Below, one piece after another: positions 17,537-26,164 of a stretch of 64,000 nt of DNA; position 1 is the first letter of the stretch, and each line of letters begins with the position of its first letter. The position numbers and the translations under genes were made by a program. A model generated the notes under the pieces. That model searched no databases, was not told the origin of the DNA, and was given only the letters and a program-made list of their open reading frames with translations. Location: positions 248,001 to 312,000 of the forward strand of contig CBDCGG010000002.1 in NCBI GenBank assembly GCA_965216605.1, given 5' to 3'. The DNA comes from JABAAW01 sp965216605. GTDB taxonomy: Bacteria; Pseudomonadota; Alphaproteobacteria; JABAAW01.

Positions 17537-18049
17537 TCAGCTGCTCTCCTTGTCCGCAACCTCAACATCTCCACCATCGGAGCCACCATCGGCATCGCTC
17601 GCAGAAACAGCCTCGCCGCCAGCCTCGTTGGTAGCCTCGTCGGTAGTCGCTGTCGCTTCCTCCGCCTCCGCTCCGAAGATAGCCTCTGCATGGATTTCAG
17701 GCAGAACCTCTGTAGCATGTCCCTCGAAAGAAACTACACCTTCAGCAGCAAGGCTCTCACTCACCCCTACTCCCCCCTCCTCGCCCTCTTCGGCTGCCGC
17801 CTCGATCGGAGAGAATCGCCGATGGTTTCTCACGATCGAATCTTCCAAAGCCTCGATATCCAAATTGCCCTGCATGATCTCGCGCAAGGCAATCACGGCG
17901 TTTTTCTCATGCTTTATCACACGATCACGCTCGACCGTGGGCTCGACCCCGCTCGCCAACTCGCGCCCGCGCTGTGCGCCGCACATCACCAAGCGAAAAC
18001 GATTCGCTATTAAATCAACACTGTCTTCTATCGACACACGCGCCATCAC
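17537..18049 (-). CDS. rpoZ: RNA polymerase omega subunit
   Basis: The first 75 residues are typical omega: ARVSIEDSVDLIANRFRLVMCGAQRGREL, then NAVIALREI. A roughly 90-residue acidic Ala/Glu/Ser tail follows, longer than usual (family 65-130 residues). Start at 18049 or at the next ATG (18046). The gap to degP upstream is 6 bp and to pdxJ downstream 57 bp. The relA/spoT gene that often follows rpoZ in alphaproteobacteria is not here. Confidence 0.9.
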   Translation of the reverse strand: MMARVSIEDSVDLIANRFRLVMCGAQRGRELASGVEPTVERDRVIKHEKNAVIALREIMQGNLDIEALEDSIVRNHRRFSPIEAAAEEGEEGGVGVSESLAAEGVVSFEGHATEVLPEIHAEAIFGAEAEEATATTDEATNEAGGEAVSASDADGGSDGGDVEVADKESS

Positions 18050-18055
18050 AACACC

Positions 18056-19606
18056 TCAAGTTTTAGTTTTAAAAGGGATACCAATGTATCGGTCGCGCTT
18101 GCCTTGCAAGTCGGAAACCCTCAACAACACAACTTTACGCCCCGCCTTCTTCGCCTTCGTCAAGATTCGTCCTGCCGCCTCGACGGATGCAACCTTTACA
18201 CCATTGATCTCTCGAATGACATTCCCGCGCTGCAAACCCTTCTCGGCAGCCTCGATGCCCGCCTTCACAATGACGAGCCCCTCAAGCGAGCGCGGAACCT
18301 TGTTGTGCGAGCGCACCGCCGCGGTCAATTCTATGACATCGACCTCGATCAAAGACAAGGATGCCGCCTTCACCTGCTTATCCGTAACAATGCCGTTGCG
18401 AGAATCTTCTGTCTTTCCTCCCCCCCCTTTACTTCCTCCGCGCGTACTGGCAAGCCGCTGCTCGCTCTGTCGCGCCACTTTCAGCGACAAGACAAGTCGC
18501 TTGCCTGCGCGCAAAACCTCGACGGGCACTGTCTTGCCGATCGGCGTTTGGGCTACCATCCACGGCAGGCGATCGTTGCGCGTCACCTTTTTGCGATTGT
18601 AAGAAACGATCACATCTCCGTTTTGCAAGCCTGCGCGCGCTGCGGGACTTTTGGGAGCAATACCTGAAACGATTACTCCCGCTGGCTTTCTAGAGCCCTT
18701 CCATCCCAAGCCTGCTGCGATATCTTCTGTGACGGGCTGGAAGGCGATTCCCATCCATGCGCGTTGCGCTTCTCCGTACTGACCTAGTTGCTCTACGATT
18801 GTGCGCGCGACAAGCGATGGAATTGCGAAGCCGATTCCGATCGATCCTCCGCTGGGCGAGACGATCGCTGTGTTGATGCCGATCACGCGCCCGGAGAGGT
18901 CAAACAGGGGACCTCCTGAGTTGCCGCGATTGATCGGCGCGTCTGTCTGAATAAAGTCGTCGTAGGGACCTGCGCGAATATCGCGTCCGCGTGCGGAGAC
19001 GATTCCTGCGGTCACGCTGCCACCGAATCCCAGCGGGTTGCCGATCGCCATGACCCAATCTCCGACGCGCGTCCTGTCCGAATCGCCCCACGACACGGCG
19101 GGCAGACTTTTGTTGTGCTTTACGCGCAACAGCGCCAGATCGGTTTGCACATCTTTACCGACCACTTCTGCCGCCAGTTTTGTTCCGTCTTGTAGTACGA
19201 CGACGATGCTCTCTGCCTTGTCGATCACATGGTTGTTGGTGACGATCAGCCCTTTGGCATCGATCACGAAGCCCGACCCTTGCGAACGAGTGCGTCTTCG
19301 TTGTTGCGAGCCACCTTTTTCTTTTTGTCCTTGTTGCTCGCGGAATTGTCGAAAGAGTTCTTCCAGTTGCGACCCTGGCGGAGCGCGAAACTCGAACTTC
19401 AAACCGCTACGCCGCTTGCTTTCGCTGACGGGGTGGCGCGCCTGAATATTGACGACGGACGGCGAGAGCTTTTCGGCGAGGTCGGCGAAGGAGTTCGGGC
19501 TAGAGCGCGCGTCCGCCGTTGCGACAACGCCGCACGAAAGCAGGAGCAGAGAGAAAATCGCAACCGCAGGCACATTTGCCGACAGCACACGCGAGAGGGA
19601 TGACAT
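18056..19606 (-). CDS. degP: Periplasmic serine protease, DegP/HtrA family
   Basis: Protein quality control in the periplasm. A signal peptide (VPAVAIFSLLLLSCGVVATADA) precedes a trypsin-like domain with the catalytic triad: His in TNNHVID, Asp in DLALLRVK, Ser in RGNSGGPLF. Two PDZ domains follow (from about 290 and about 420), so it is a full-length Do protein. A Gln/Arg-rich linker sits in the LA-loop region. ATG 19606 is preferred over the TTG at 19615. It heads the degP-rpoZ-pdxJ-acpS operon and diverges from the methyltransferase gene. Confidence 0.94.
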   Translation of the reverse strand: MSSLSRVLSANVPAVAIFSLLLLSCGVVATADARSSPNSFADLAEKLSPSVVNIQARHPVSESKRRSGLKFEFRAPPGSQLEELFRQFREQQGQKEKGGSQQRRRTRSQGSGFVIDAKGLIVTNNHVIDKAESIVVVLQDGTKLAAEVVGKDVQTDLALLRVKHNKSLPAVSWGDSDRTRVGDWVMAIGNPLGFGGSVTAGIVSARGRDIRAGPYDDFIQTDAPINRGNSGGPLFDLSGRVIGINTAIVSPSGGSIGIGFAIPSLVARTIVEQLGQYGEAQRAWMGIAFQPVTEDIAAGLGWKGSRKPAGVIVSGIAPKSPAARAGLQNGDVIVSYNRKKVTRNDRLPWMVAQTPIGKTVPVEVLRAGKRLVLSLKVARQSEQRLASTRGGSKGGGGKTEDSRNGIVTDKQVKAASLSLIEVDVIELTAAVRSHNKVPRSLEGLVIVKAGIEAAEKGLQRGNVIREINGVKVASVEAAGRILTKAKKAGRKVVLLRVSDLQGKRDRYIGIPFKTKT

Positions 19607-19675
19607 ACTAAACAAGGAAGAGACGAGGAAAAATAAAGTGAGCGTTGAATTAGATACTGTCTACAATATGGTATT

Positions 19676-19752
19676 TTTCTTTCTTAAAGCAAGGTTTTTC
19701 GCAAAATTTTTCACAAGGTTTTTCACAAGATTTTTTTGTGTGAAAAAATAAA
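19676..19752. other. T-rich repeats and hairpin in a divergent intergenic region
   Basis: Three imperfect repeats of ttttttcacaaggt type (19690-19735) end in a hairpin (tttttcacaagattttttt pairing with gtgtgaaaaa at about 19739-19748). It lies between degP (left) and the MttB-type gene (right). It may hold promoters or an operator for either gene; no clear -35/-10 pair was identified. Confidence 0.35.
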
Positions 19753-19830
19753 TTGCGATAGAGGCAAAAAAAGATAAGAATACCACGCAAGAACGACATA
19801 ACAAAATGACATAGCAGGGAGGTTGTTGTG

Positions 19831-21408
19831 ATGGCGCAAGAAACAGCAAATATTTCTACGGATATTTCTTCGGAACGTCGTCGTGGCGGCGGTCGCGAGG
19901 GTCGTCGCGCGCTCCGTGCGCAAGCGGCGGTTGATCGTCGCGATACGGCGGCGGCGTATATCAAGCGCGGCATGCCTGTCTACAACTACTTCAGCGAGGA
20001 GCAGCTCGATCGTATTTGCCAAAACGGCGCGAAGATTCTGAAGGACATCGGCTTGGAGTTTCGTGAGGATGAGGAATCGCTCGCCCTGTGGAGGCAAGCG
20101 GGAGCAAAGGTGGAGGGCGAGCGCGTGCGTTGCGACGAATCCACGCTGTTGGATATCGTCAAGAGCGTTCCTTCTCAATTCACGCTACATGCGCGCAATC
20201 CGAAACGCTCGGTACAGATCGGCGGGGATGCGACGGTGTTTTTGCCTACTTATGGACCTCCGTTTGTGCGCTCGCTGAAGGAGGGACGACGCTATGGGAC
20301 GATCGAGGACTTCCGTAATTTTTCCAAGTTGACCTACTTGTCGCCCGCGCTGCACCACAACGGCGGCACGCTGTGCGAGCCGACCGATCTTCCCGTCAAC
20401 AAGCGACACTTGGAGATGCTATACAGCCACGCGCGCTACTCGGACAAGGGCTTTCTCGGCTCGGTGACCGCGCCTGAACGAGCGCAAGATTCCGTCGATT
20501 TTGCCAAAATCATCTTCGGCGAGGAGTTCACAGACAACAACGCCGTCATCAGCGCGATCATCAATGTCAACTCGCCGCTCGTCTTCGACAACACGATGAC
20601 GGGCGCGCTGAAGGTCTATGCGCGGGCTAACCAGCCTTGCATCGTCTCTCCCTTCATCTTGTCGGGAGCAATGGGCCCCGTCACTGTGGCAGGCACGCTT
20701 TCGCAAATCTACGCCGAGAGCCTGCTAGGCGCAGCCCTTGTACAGCTCTACCGCAAGGGAGCACCACACATCATGGGAACATTTGCAACTTCGCTTTCGA
20801 TGCTTTCAGGCGCGCCTTGTTTTGGAACTGCCGAATCCAGCATGGTGCAACTCGGCTGTGGGCAGCTCGCGCGCAGGTTGGGCTTTCCGTTGCGCTCTAG
20901 CGGAGCTTTGTGTGGCTCTAAGATCATGGACGCGCAGGCAGCTTACGAATCGGCGATCTCTATGCAAACGAATCTGTTTGCGGGCAACAATGTTGTCATG
21001 CATACGGCGGGATGGCTGGAGGGAGGCTTAGTGATGGACTACGAGAAATTTGTATTGGACGCAGATCAGGCTATGGCTTTTGTCAGGTTGGCGACGCCGC
21101 CTGAAACGGACGAGAACCAACTGGCTTTCGATGCGCTGCAGGAGGTCGGACCGGGCGGACACTACTTGGGCTGCGCGCACACGCAAGCCAACTTCGAGAC
21201 TGCCTTCCACAACTCGCCTTTTGTCGACAACGAGTCCTTCGAGCGATGGAAAGCTGAGGGAGAAAAAGACATGGTGGCGCGCGCTGCAGAAAAGGTCGAG
21301 AAGATGTTGAACGAGTACGAAGCACCGCCTATCGACGAGGCGCTTGATGAAAACCTGCTCGACTTCATAAAGCGGCGTAAGGAGTCCATGCCCGATGCGT
21401 GGATCTAG
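19831..21408 (+). CDS. MttB-family (trimethylamine methyltransferase-like) protein, non-pyrrolysine
   Basis: 525 residues across the whole COG5598-type fold: IKRGMPVYNYFSEEQLDRI, then EIGLEFR-like ILKDIGLEFREDEE, and PTYGPPFVRSLKEGRRYGTIEDF. There is no in-frame TAG, so no pyrrolysine, placing it with glycine-betaine or other quaternary-amine methyltransferases rather than true trimethylamine methyltransferase. Such enzymes pass a methyl group to a corrinoid protein. No corrinoid protein, MtgA-like partner or B12 riboswitch is seen nearby, so the partner must lie elsewhere or the activity differs. An agggagg ribosome site lies 8 nt before the ATG. Confidence 0.85.
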   Translation: MAQETANISTDISSERRRGGGREGRRALRAQAAVDRRDTAAAYIKRGMPVYNYFSEEQLDRICQNGAKILKDIGLEFREDEESLALWRQAGAKVEGERVRCDESTLLDIVKSVPSQFTLHARNPKRSVQIGGDATVFLPTYGPPFVRSLKEGRRYGTIEDFRNFSKLTYLSPALHHNGGTLCEPTDLPVNKRHLEMLYSHARYSDKGFLGSVTAPERAQDSVDFAKIIFGEEFTDNNAVISAIINVNSPLVFDNTMTGALKVYARANQPCIVSPFILSGAMGPVTVAGTLSQIYAESLLGAALVQLYRKGAPHIMGTFATSLSMLSGAPCFGTAESSMVQLGCGQLARRLGFPLRSSGALCGSKIMDAQAAYESAISMQTNLFAGNNVVMHTAGWLEGGLVMDYEKFVLDADQAMAFVRLATPPETDENQLAFDALQEVGPGGHYLGCAHTQANFETAFHNSPFVDNESFERWKAEGEKDMVARAAEKVEKMLNEYEAPPIDEALDENLLDFIKRRKESMPDAWI

Positions 21409-21471
21409 TCAAAATTGCCTGCTGCGTTCTTGAGCCTTTTTGCTTTTTGCGCGCGGATTATTTTAACGACG

Positions 21472-21921
21472 ATGGCGGATATTTCTTCTGACAAGAACTT
21501 GTGGCGACGCTTGTGCGTTTCGTTGCGCGCGTGGGTTATCGATCATTGGCGCGGAGATTTATCGCTTGTCGAGTCTTTTTGGATCAACTGTTTTTTCGTA
21601 AACTTGGGAGCGGGCATTGTATTGCGTCGCCTTGCGCCTTCGCCAGCGGGCGTGATGGTGTTCGGCGTGTTGTCGGTGGGGATTTCTGTGTGGCAGTTGG
21701 TGGGCTTGTGGCGATCGGCGCACAAGAACAGCAAGAAGCAGCCGTTTTGGTCGGCGATTGTGAAGGGAGTGTGCGTGATGAATGTTGTCGTTTTTGTGAT
21801 GGTGATGCTGGCGGTGTTGTTCGGCGACTTCGGAGGGGGGGGAATCAATTTGCCTGCCGATTTGCCTGCCGATTTGCCTGCCGATTTACCTGGGCAGAGC
21901 ATACCGAGCGGCTTTCTTTAA
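21472..21921 (+). CDS. Small inner-membrane protein of unknown function
   Basis: 149 residues from the ATG at 21472 (the longer frame from 21415 has no support). Three hydrophobic segments lie at about 35-55, 60-80 and 100-125. The motif SVWQLVGLWRSAHK recurs in uncharacterised proteobacterial membrane proteins. The C-terminus has three LPAD tetrapeptide repeats from a 12-bp tandem repeat. It follows the MttB-type gene by 63 bp on the same strand, but nothing shows a shared role. Confidence 0.6.
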   Translation: MADISSDKNLWRRLCVSLRAWVIDHWRGDLSLVESFWINCFFVNLGAGIVLRRLAPSPAGVMVFGVLSVGISVWQLVGLWRSAHKNSKKQPFWSAIVKGVCVMNVVVFVMVMLAVLFGDFGGGGINLPADLPADLPADLPGQSIPSGFL

Positions 21922-22015
21922 ACTTGAGCCAAAATTTACTCAAGATTTGACGAAGATTTTTTTACACCAAGCCTTGACGAGGGGAAACAGAGGTGCTAGA
22001 AAGCCCTCTTGTCGT

Positions 22016-22100
22016 GCTGTAGGGCTGAAGTTGGGGGGCTGAAGTTGGGGGGCTGAGCTTGGGGGAGCTGAAGTTGGGGGCTAGAGAGGGCATAGGGGGA
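22016..22100. repeat. G-rich tandem repeat
   Basis: Four degenerate units of about 14-16 bp (gggctgaagttggggg type), followed by more G-runs to about 22135. It lies in the leader upstream of the outer-membrane protein gene. The repeated G4-G6 tracts could form a G-quadruplex on the + strand. Confidence 0.75.
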
Positions 22101-22186
22101 TGCAGGGGGAAAATGGGGGATACAAATGGGGGAACAATCGTTTTTTACAAACAACAACATCAACATCACACAAGGAGTTTCTTCTG

Positions 22187-22933
22187 ATGAGAAAAGGAAT
22201 TATTGTTGCCCTCGCCACGCTGGCGATGGGTTTGACGGGCTTGTTTGCGTCTCCTGCGAAGGGGCTGCAGTTTGGCTTTAATGCGGGTTATAGCTCGGTG
22301 GGCTTTCAGTTGCATGGCATGGGCGGAGAGCTTCTGTTCGGCTTTCAGGGCAAGGACGAGCATCGTCCTGAAGGCTCGGTGCTACGCATCGGCTTGGCGG
22401 GTGCTTCAGGAGAGGGCGAGACCGACCTCACAAAAGCAAAATGGGGCGGGGTGAGCTTCAATAATTTCATCATCGGAACAGCCGCTCAAGCTTTGGGAGG
22501 ACTGGCGGGATTTGCTCAGTTGCCTGCTGCGCAACAACAAGGAGCAATCGCAGGAGCGCTAGCGGGCATCGAGGGAGGTCTTACACAAGCCGGCATCAGC
22601 GATCTTACAAAAGCCAAGGGTGTTGGCAATGCCTTCCTTCTCTCGGCGGCGTATGAGTATGTGTTGCCGCAAGGTGTGCCGGGGCTGGGCTTCATCGTCG
22701 GCGGCGAGCTGTATGTTTCGCAAGGGAGCCTCGTAGGTGAATCGACCGATGGAGGCATCGGGGGAGGCGGTGTTGTTGGCATCAGCTACTACACGAAGAA
22801 CGGCTTGAACTTCACTTTCAAGACCGGACTCGGTGTCGTCGATCCCGGAGAAGTGACTGTGACTAACGTGAAGGTCGAGCCTGAGGCGAAGTTCTACGCC
22901 AGCCCGAGTTTCTCGATCGGCTTCATTCACTAG
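22187..22933 (+). CDS. Exported protein, probable outer-membrane beta-barrel
   Basis: 248 residues from the ATG at 22187, with an aaggag box 9 nt upstream. The signal peptide is KGIIVALATLAMGLTGLFASPAKG. The mature part has alternating, Gly-rich strands (LQFGFNAGYSSVGFQL; LNFTFKTGLGV) and ends in SPSFSIGFIH, with a terminal aromatic region as in outer-membrane barrels. A Gln/Ala/Gly-rich helical insert lies near residues 90-125. The closest class is small porin-like or OmpW-like proteins, but I cannot assign a family. A strong terminator follows, so it is a single-gene unit. Confidence 0.6.
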   Translation: MRKGIIVALATLAMGLTGLFASPAKGLQFGFNAGYSSVGFQLHGMGGELLFGFQGKDEHRPEGSVLRIGLAGASGEGETDLTKAKWGGVSFNNFIIGTAAQALGGLAGFAQLPAAQQQGAIAGALAGIEGGLTQAGISDLTKAKGVGNAFLLSAAYEYVLPQGVPGLGFIVGGELYVSQGSLVGESTDGGIGGGGVVGISYYTKNGLNFTFKTGLGVVDPGEVTVTNVKVEPEAKFYASPSFSIGFIH

Positions 22934-22950
22934 TTCCCTTTAACAAAATT

Positions 22951-22989
22951 GAGGACGCGGGCTTTCATTGCTCGCGTCCTCTTTTTTTT
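22951..22989 (+). terminator. Rho-independent terminator
   Basis: 9-bp perfect stem gaggacgcg (22951-22959) with cgcgtcctc (22973-22981), followed by eight T. It ends the outer-membrane protein transcript. Confidence 0.93.
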
Positions 22990-23030
22990 GCTTGCGGATT
23001 GGCGCAGATTAAGTTTAGGATTAGCGTGTT

Positions 23031-23309
23031 ATGCGTTCTTTGATCGAGTTAGTGTTGTTGCTGTTGCGTTTGTACGGCTGGTGTCTGATTGCGGTTGCGA
23101 TCATGAGTTGGATGTTGGCGTTTGGCGTTATCAACGCTTACTCGCCTGTGGTGCGCTCGCTTTTGGAGATTTTGTATCGATTGACCGAGCCACTCTTGCG
23201 TCCGATAAGGCGTATTATTCCGTCGGTTGCGGGGGTTGATTTCTCGCCGGTGATTGCTCTGCTGGGCTTGTGGTTTGTCGGGCAGTTGATTAGGGAATAT
23301 CTGCTTTAG
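23031..23309 (+). CDS. YggT family membrane protein
   Basis: 92 residues with two membrane helices (IELVLLLLRLYGWCLIAVAIM and VIALLGLWFVGQLI). The family core between them is SWMLAFG...SPVVRSLLEILYRLTEPLLRPIRRIIP. YggT proteins are linked with osmotic tolerance or division-site functions; the mechanism is unknown. It starts at the ATG at 23031, 38 bp upstream of the hisS remnant on the same strand. Confidence 0.88.
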   Translation: MRSLIELVLLLLRLYGWCLIAVAIMSWMLAFGVINAYSPVVRSLLEILYRLTEPLLRPIRRIIPSVAGVDFSPVIALLGLWFVGQLIREYLL

Positions 23310-23347
23310 AGAGGGGGAGTGTGTTCGGGGGGTATCTTTAAACGACG

Positions 23348-24752
23348 ATGAGCGAAAAGAAGCAGAGGATCGATCCTATTCGGCGGGTACGCGGGATGCA
23401 GGATTTTCTGCCTGAGCGCGCGGCGGGGATGCGCAGGATTGCGCGGATTGCGGAGGATGTTGCGAGGCTGTACGGATTCGAGCGCATAGAGATTCCTATA
23501 TTAGAGAGGGCAAGTTTGTATCGGAGGTCGTTGGGTTTAGGGAGCGATGTTGTGATGAAGGAGATGTATGCCTTTGAGGATAAAAAAGACAAGAATGACA
23601 ATAGCGAGGAGTTATGTTTGCGTCCTGAGGGGACGGCGGGGGTGATGCGGATGTTGATCGAGAACGGATTGACGCAGACGCTACCGCAGCGATGGTTTTA
23701 CGAAGGGGCGATGTTTCGTAGGGAGCGTCCGCAGAAAGGACGATTTCGCCAATTTCACCAGTGCGGCGTGGAGTTTTTGACTACTCACTACGATTTCATA
23801 ACAGTCGACTTAGAGGTATTGAAATGCGCTTGGCATTTTTTGAAAGAATTAGGATTAGCAAAACAAGGATACTTAAATTCAATTGGCTTGGAACAATTGA
23901 GGAAAGAGCGCAATACAACATATTGCTTACGCAACACTTTCAAGAATATAGAACGATGCTCTTTGCTAGAGAGTGTTGAACGCTTCAACGAGGTCAACGC
24001 CTTGCGCATTTTTGATTCTAAAGACCCAAGACCAAGAGGCGATTGAAAACGCACCAGACTTTGAATTAAACGAAACATCAAAAGAAAATATTAAAACAAT
24101 AAAAAGCTGGTTAACAGAACATTTAAACATACCTTATGAATCGATTCTAGCTTGTGCGCGGATTGGATTATTACAGCAACCTTGTTACGAATTTGTTGAA
24201 AAAGGATCGACACGCGAACAAGCAACGCTGTTAGCGGGGGGGCGGTACAATGGCTTGTGCGAACAAATTAGCGGACGCGCTGACAACCCCCCTTTGACGG
24301 GCGTGGGCTGGGCAGCAGGATTGGAACGTTTGCTTAATTTATCTTCATTGTCGAGTAATTTTAATTCAGAGATAAAAATATAAAAATTTGTCTTTCTGAT
24401 TCTATTGTTCCGATATTTGCAAATAAAATTCCTCTGTAAGCAAAAGAGTTTATGATTGAAAATTTTAGAAACAAATTACATTTTAAAATTCTTAAAAATA
24501 ATAAAAATATTGTTCTTGTTCTTCTTAAAATGTCAAATATCATTACGCTCAAAATGATTACAGAAAAAATAGAAGAAAATTCAAATTTTCTTATTGTTAG
24601 ATCTATAAGTAGCGATAAGGAAAAATGATGACTTTACATTGTATAATATTAAAAAAAGAGATCAAAGCATTATGTTGAGCGTTTGCAGACTTAATTTTAT
24701 TGATCAATTAAACAAAGAACTAAAAGATTTCATTCAAGAAGAAAATCTATAA
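23348..24752 (+). pseudogene. hisS: Decayed histidyl-tRNA synthetase
   Basis: The 5' part is a good HisRS: RVRGMQDFLPERA, LCLRPEGTAGVMR, PQRWFYEGAMFRRERPQKGRFRQFHQ. The frame then breaks. After LRIFDSKDP (about 24033) the reading shifts to a frame giving QDQEAIENAPDFE through AGGRYNGLCEQISGR and GVGWAAGLERLLNL. A TAA at about 24436 interrupts, and another shift near 24620 leads to a plausible C-terminal end (IKKRDQSIMLSVCRL) and a TAA at 24752. The histidine-A motif (RGLDYYT in the family) is not recognisable; CARIGLLQQPCYEFV stands there. From about 23800 the DNA becomes very AT-rich, unlike the 5' half. Total length matches HisRS (about 468 codons). Decay or a chimera is more likely than random error. 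Confidence 0.8.
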
Positions 24753-24777
24753 CCCCCTGATGGAAAAACAATTCTAT

Positions 24778-24905
24778 CGGCATGGTGGGCGTTCGTGTGA
24801 TGCATGCATCCAAGTCATGACACTTGGCGGATTAAAACATGCGTATAGGCACGACGATAAGCAGTATGATCTGCCAAGTCGGGAATAAATTCCCCCGCCA
24901 TGCCG
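24778..24905. other. Unidentified structured intergenic element
   Basis: The outer arms cggcatggtgggc (24778-24790) and the complementary ccgccatgccg (24895-24905) enclose the palindrome gatgcatgcatc and a second stem, acttggcggat with atctgccaagt. A short + frame through it reads DACIQVMTLGGLKHAYR and further, so it could instead be a gene remnant. It sits between the hisS remnant and prfA, where the strand composition flips. It does not match the other intergenic elements. No known RNA family was recognised. Confidence 0.45.
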
Positions 24906-25003
24906 AATCTACATGCATCCTATAAGCATCTCCCGCGTCGGTAAGAAAAAGGTTGGTTATTAATTTATTTGCTTTTTTGTTAAATTAAGTTATTGTATTA
25001 ACT

Positions 25004-26164
25004 ATGAGTACACAAGACGAGTTCTGGCGCGAGCGATTCGCAACCTCCCTCCGTCAAGAGGAAACAACCCAACTCGCCCTAAACAATCCCACAATCCCTA
25101 ATGCCGAGCGCGTAACCCTCGCAAAAACACTCGCATCCCTAACCCCCCTTTGTAACGAAATCCGCTCCTACAATAATCTAACCCAACAAAAAACCTCCGC
25201 CCAAAACCTCCTCGCCGAAGAACCAGATTTGGATAAAGCGCTCAAATCCCTCGCCTCAGAAGAAATTATAACCCTAGAAAAACAACGCACCGCCATCCTA
25301 GACAATATTCAAACCCTCATGCTCGACTCATCGGAGGAAGAAATAAATACCGCCATCCTAGAAATTAGACCCGGTACAGGCGGCGAGGAAGCCGCCCTCT
25401 TCGCAGCCGACCTCCTATCTATGTACCAACGATACTCCGCAAATAATTCCTACAAGTTCGAGGCTATCTCCATACAACAAACCCAACAAGGCGGTATCAA
25501 AGAAGCCATCGCTACCATCGAAGGACCCCGCGCCTTCACAAGACTCTCGGTAGAATCAGGCGTGCATCGCGTCCAACGAATCCCCGAAACCGAAACACAA
25601 GGCAGGATCCATACCTCCGCCGCAACCGTCGCCATCCTACCGCAAACCTCAGAAGTACAACACCCCCTCCTAGAACAAGACCTCCGAACAGAAACCTTCC
25701 GCGCACAAGGCGCAGGAGGACAGCATGTCAATACAACCGACTCCGCCGTGCGTATAACCCATATACCCTCAGGACAAGTCGTACAATGCCAAGACGAAAA
25801 ATCTCAACACCGAAACCGCGAAAAAGCACTCAAAGTTCTCACCGCACGAGTGCAACAACATATCCAAGATTCACAAAATGCCGAACGCTCCGCAACACGC
25901 AATTCACAAATAGGTAGTGGTGATCGCTCAGAGCGAATCCGTACTTATAACTTTCCGCAAAACCGAATCACCGACCACCGCATCTCCCTCACCCTCTATA
26001 AACTCGATCGCATCATGCAAGGCGACGGGTTGGAGCTACTACTCAATCCCCTCGAAGCCGCCCGAAAATCCGAGCGCATAACCCAACTCCAAGAACAAAG
26101 CCCCCTGCCAAAAACCTCCCCCTCTCCCAACAAGCAAGCAAACAAAAAAAATGCCTCGCCTTGA
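25004..26164 (+). CDS. prfA: Peptide chain release factor 1
   Basis: Releases peptides at UAA/UAG. The 386 residues include the GGQ catalytic motif (GAGGQHVNTTDSAVRITHIPSG) and the class-I decoding region, where the P-x-T tripeptide is PET (HRVQRIPETETQGRIHTSAA), as in several bacterial RF1 proteins. A Lys/Ser/Pro-rich tail of about 20 residues extends past the usual end and overlaps the prmC start by 14 bp. The coding strand is very C/A-rich, the opposite of the hisS 5' half. Its modifying enzyme is encoded next. Confidence 0.95.
   Translation: MSTQDEFWRERFATSLRQEETTQLALNNPTIPNAERVTLAKTLASLTPLCNEIRSYNNLTQQKTSAQNLLAEEPDLDKALKSLASEEIITLEKQRTAILDNIQTLMLDSSEEEINTAILEIRPGTGGEEAALFAADLLSMYQRYSANNSYKFEAISIQQTQQGGIKEAIATIEGPRAFTRLSVESGVHRVQRIPETETQGRIHTSAATVAILPQTSEVQHPLLEQDLRTETFRAQGAGGQHVNTTDSAVRITHIPSGQVVQCQDEKSQHRNREKALKVLTARVQQHIQDSQNAERSATRNSQIGSGDRSERIRTYNFPQNRITDHRISLTLYKLDRIMQGDGLELLLNPLEAARKSERITQLQEQSPLPKTSPSPNKQANKKNASP

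Noticed and set aside
17550..18602. 350-codon + strand frame opposite rpoZ and degP
   Set aside because: Mirror frame of two confidently identified minus-strand genes.
19831..21408. Pyrrolysine-containing trimethylamine methyltransferase
   Set aside because: No in-frame TAG occurs; the gene reads through normally.
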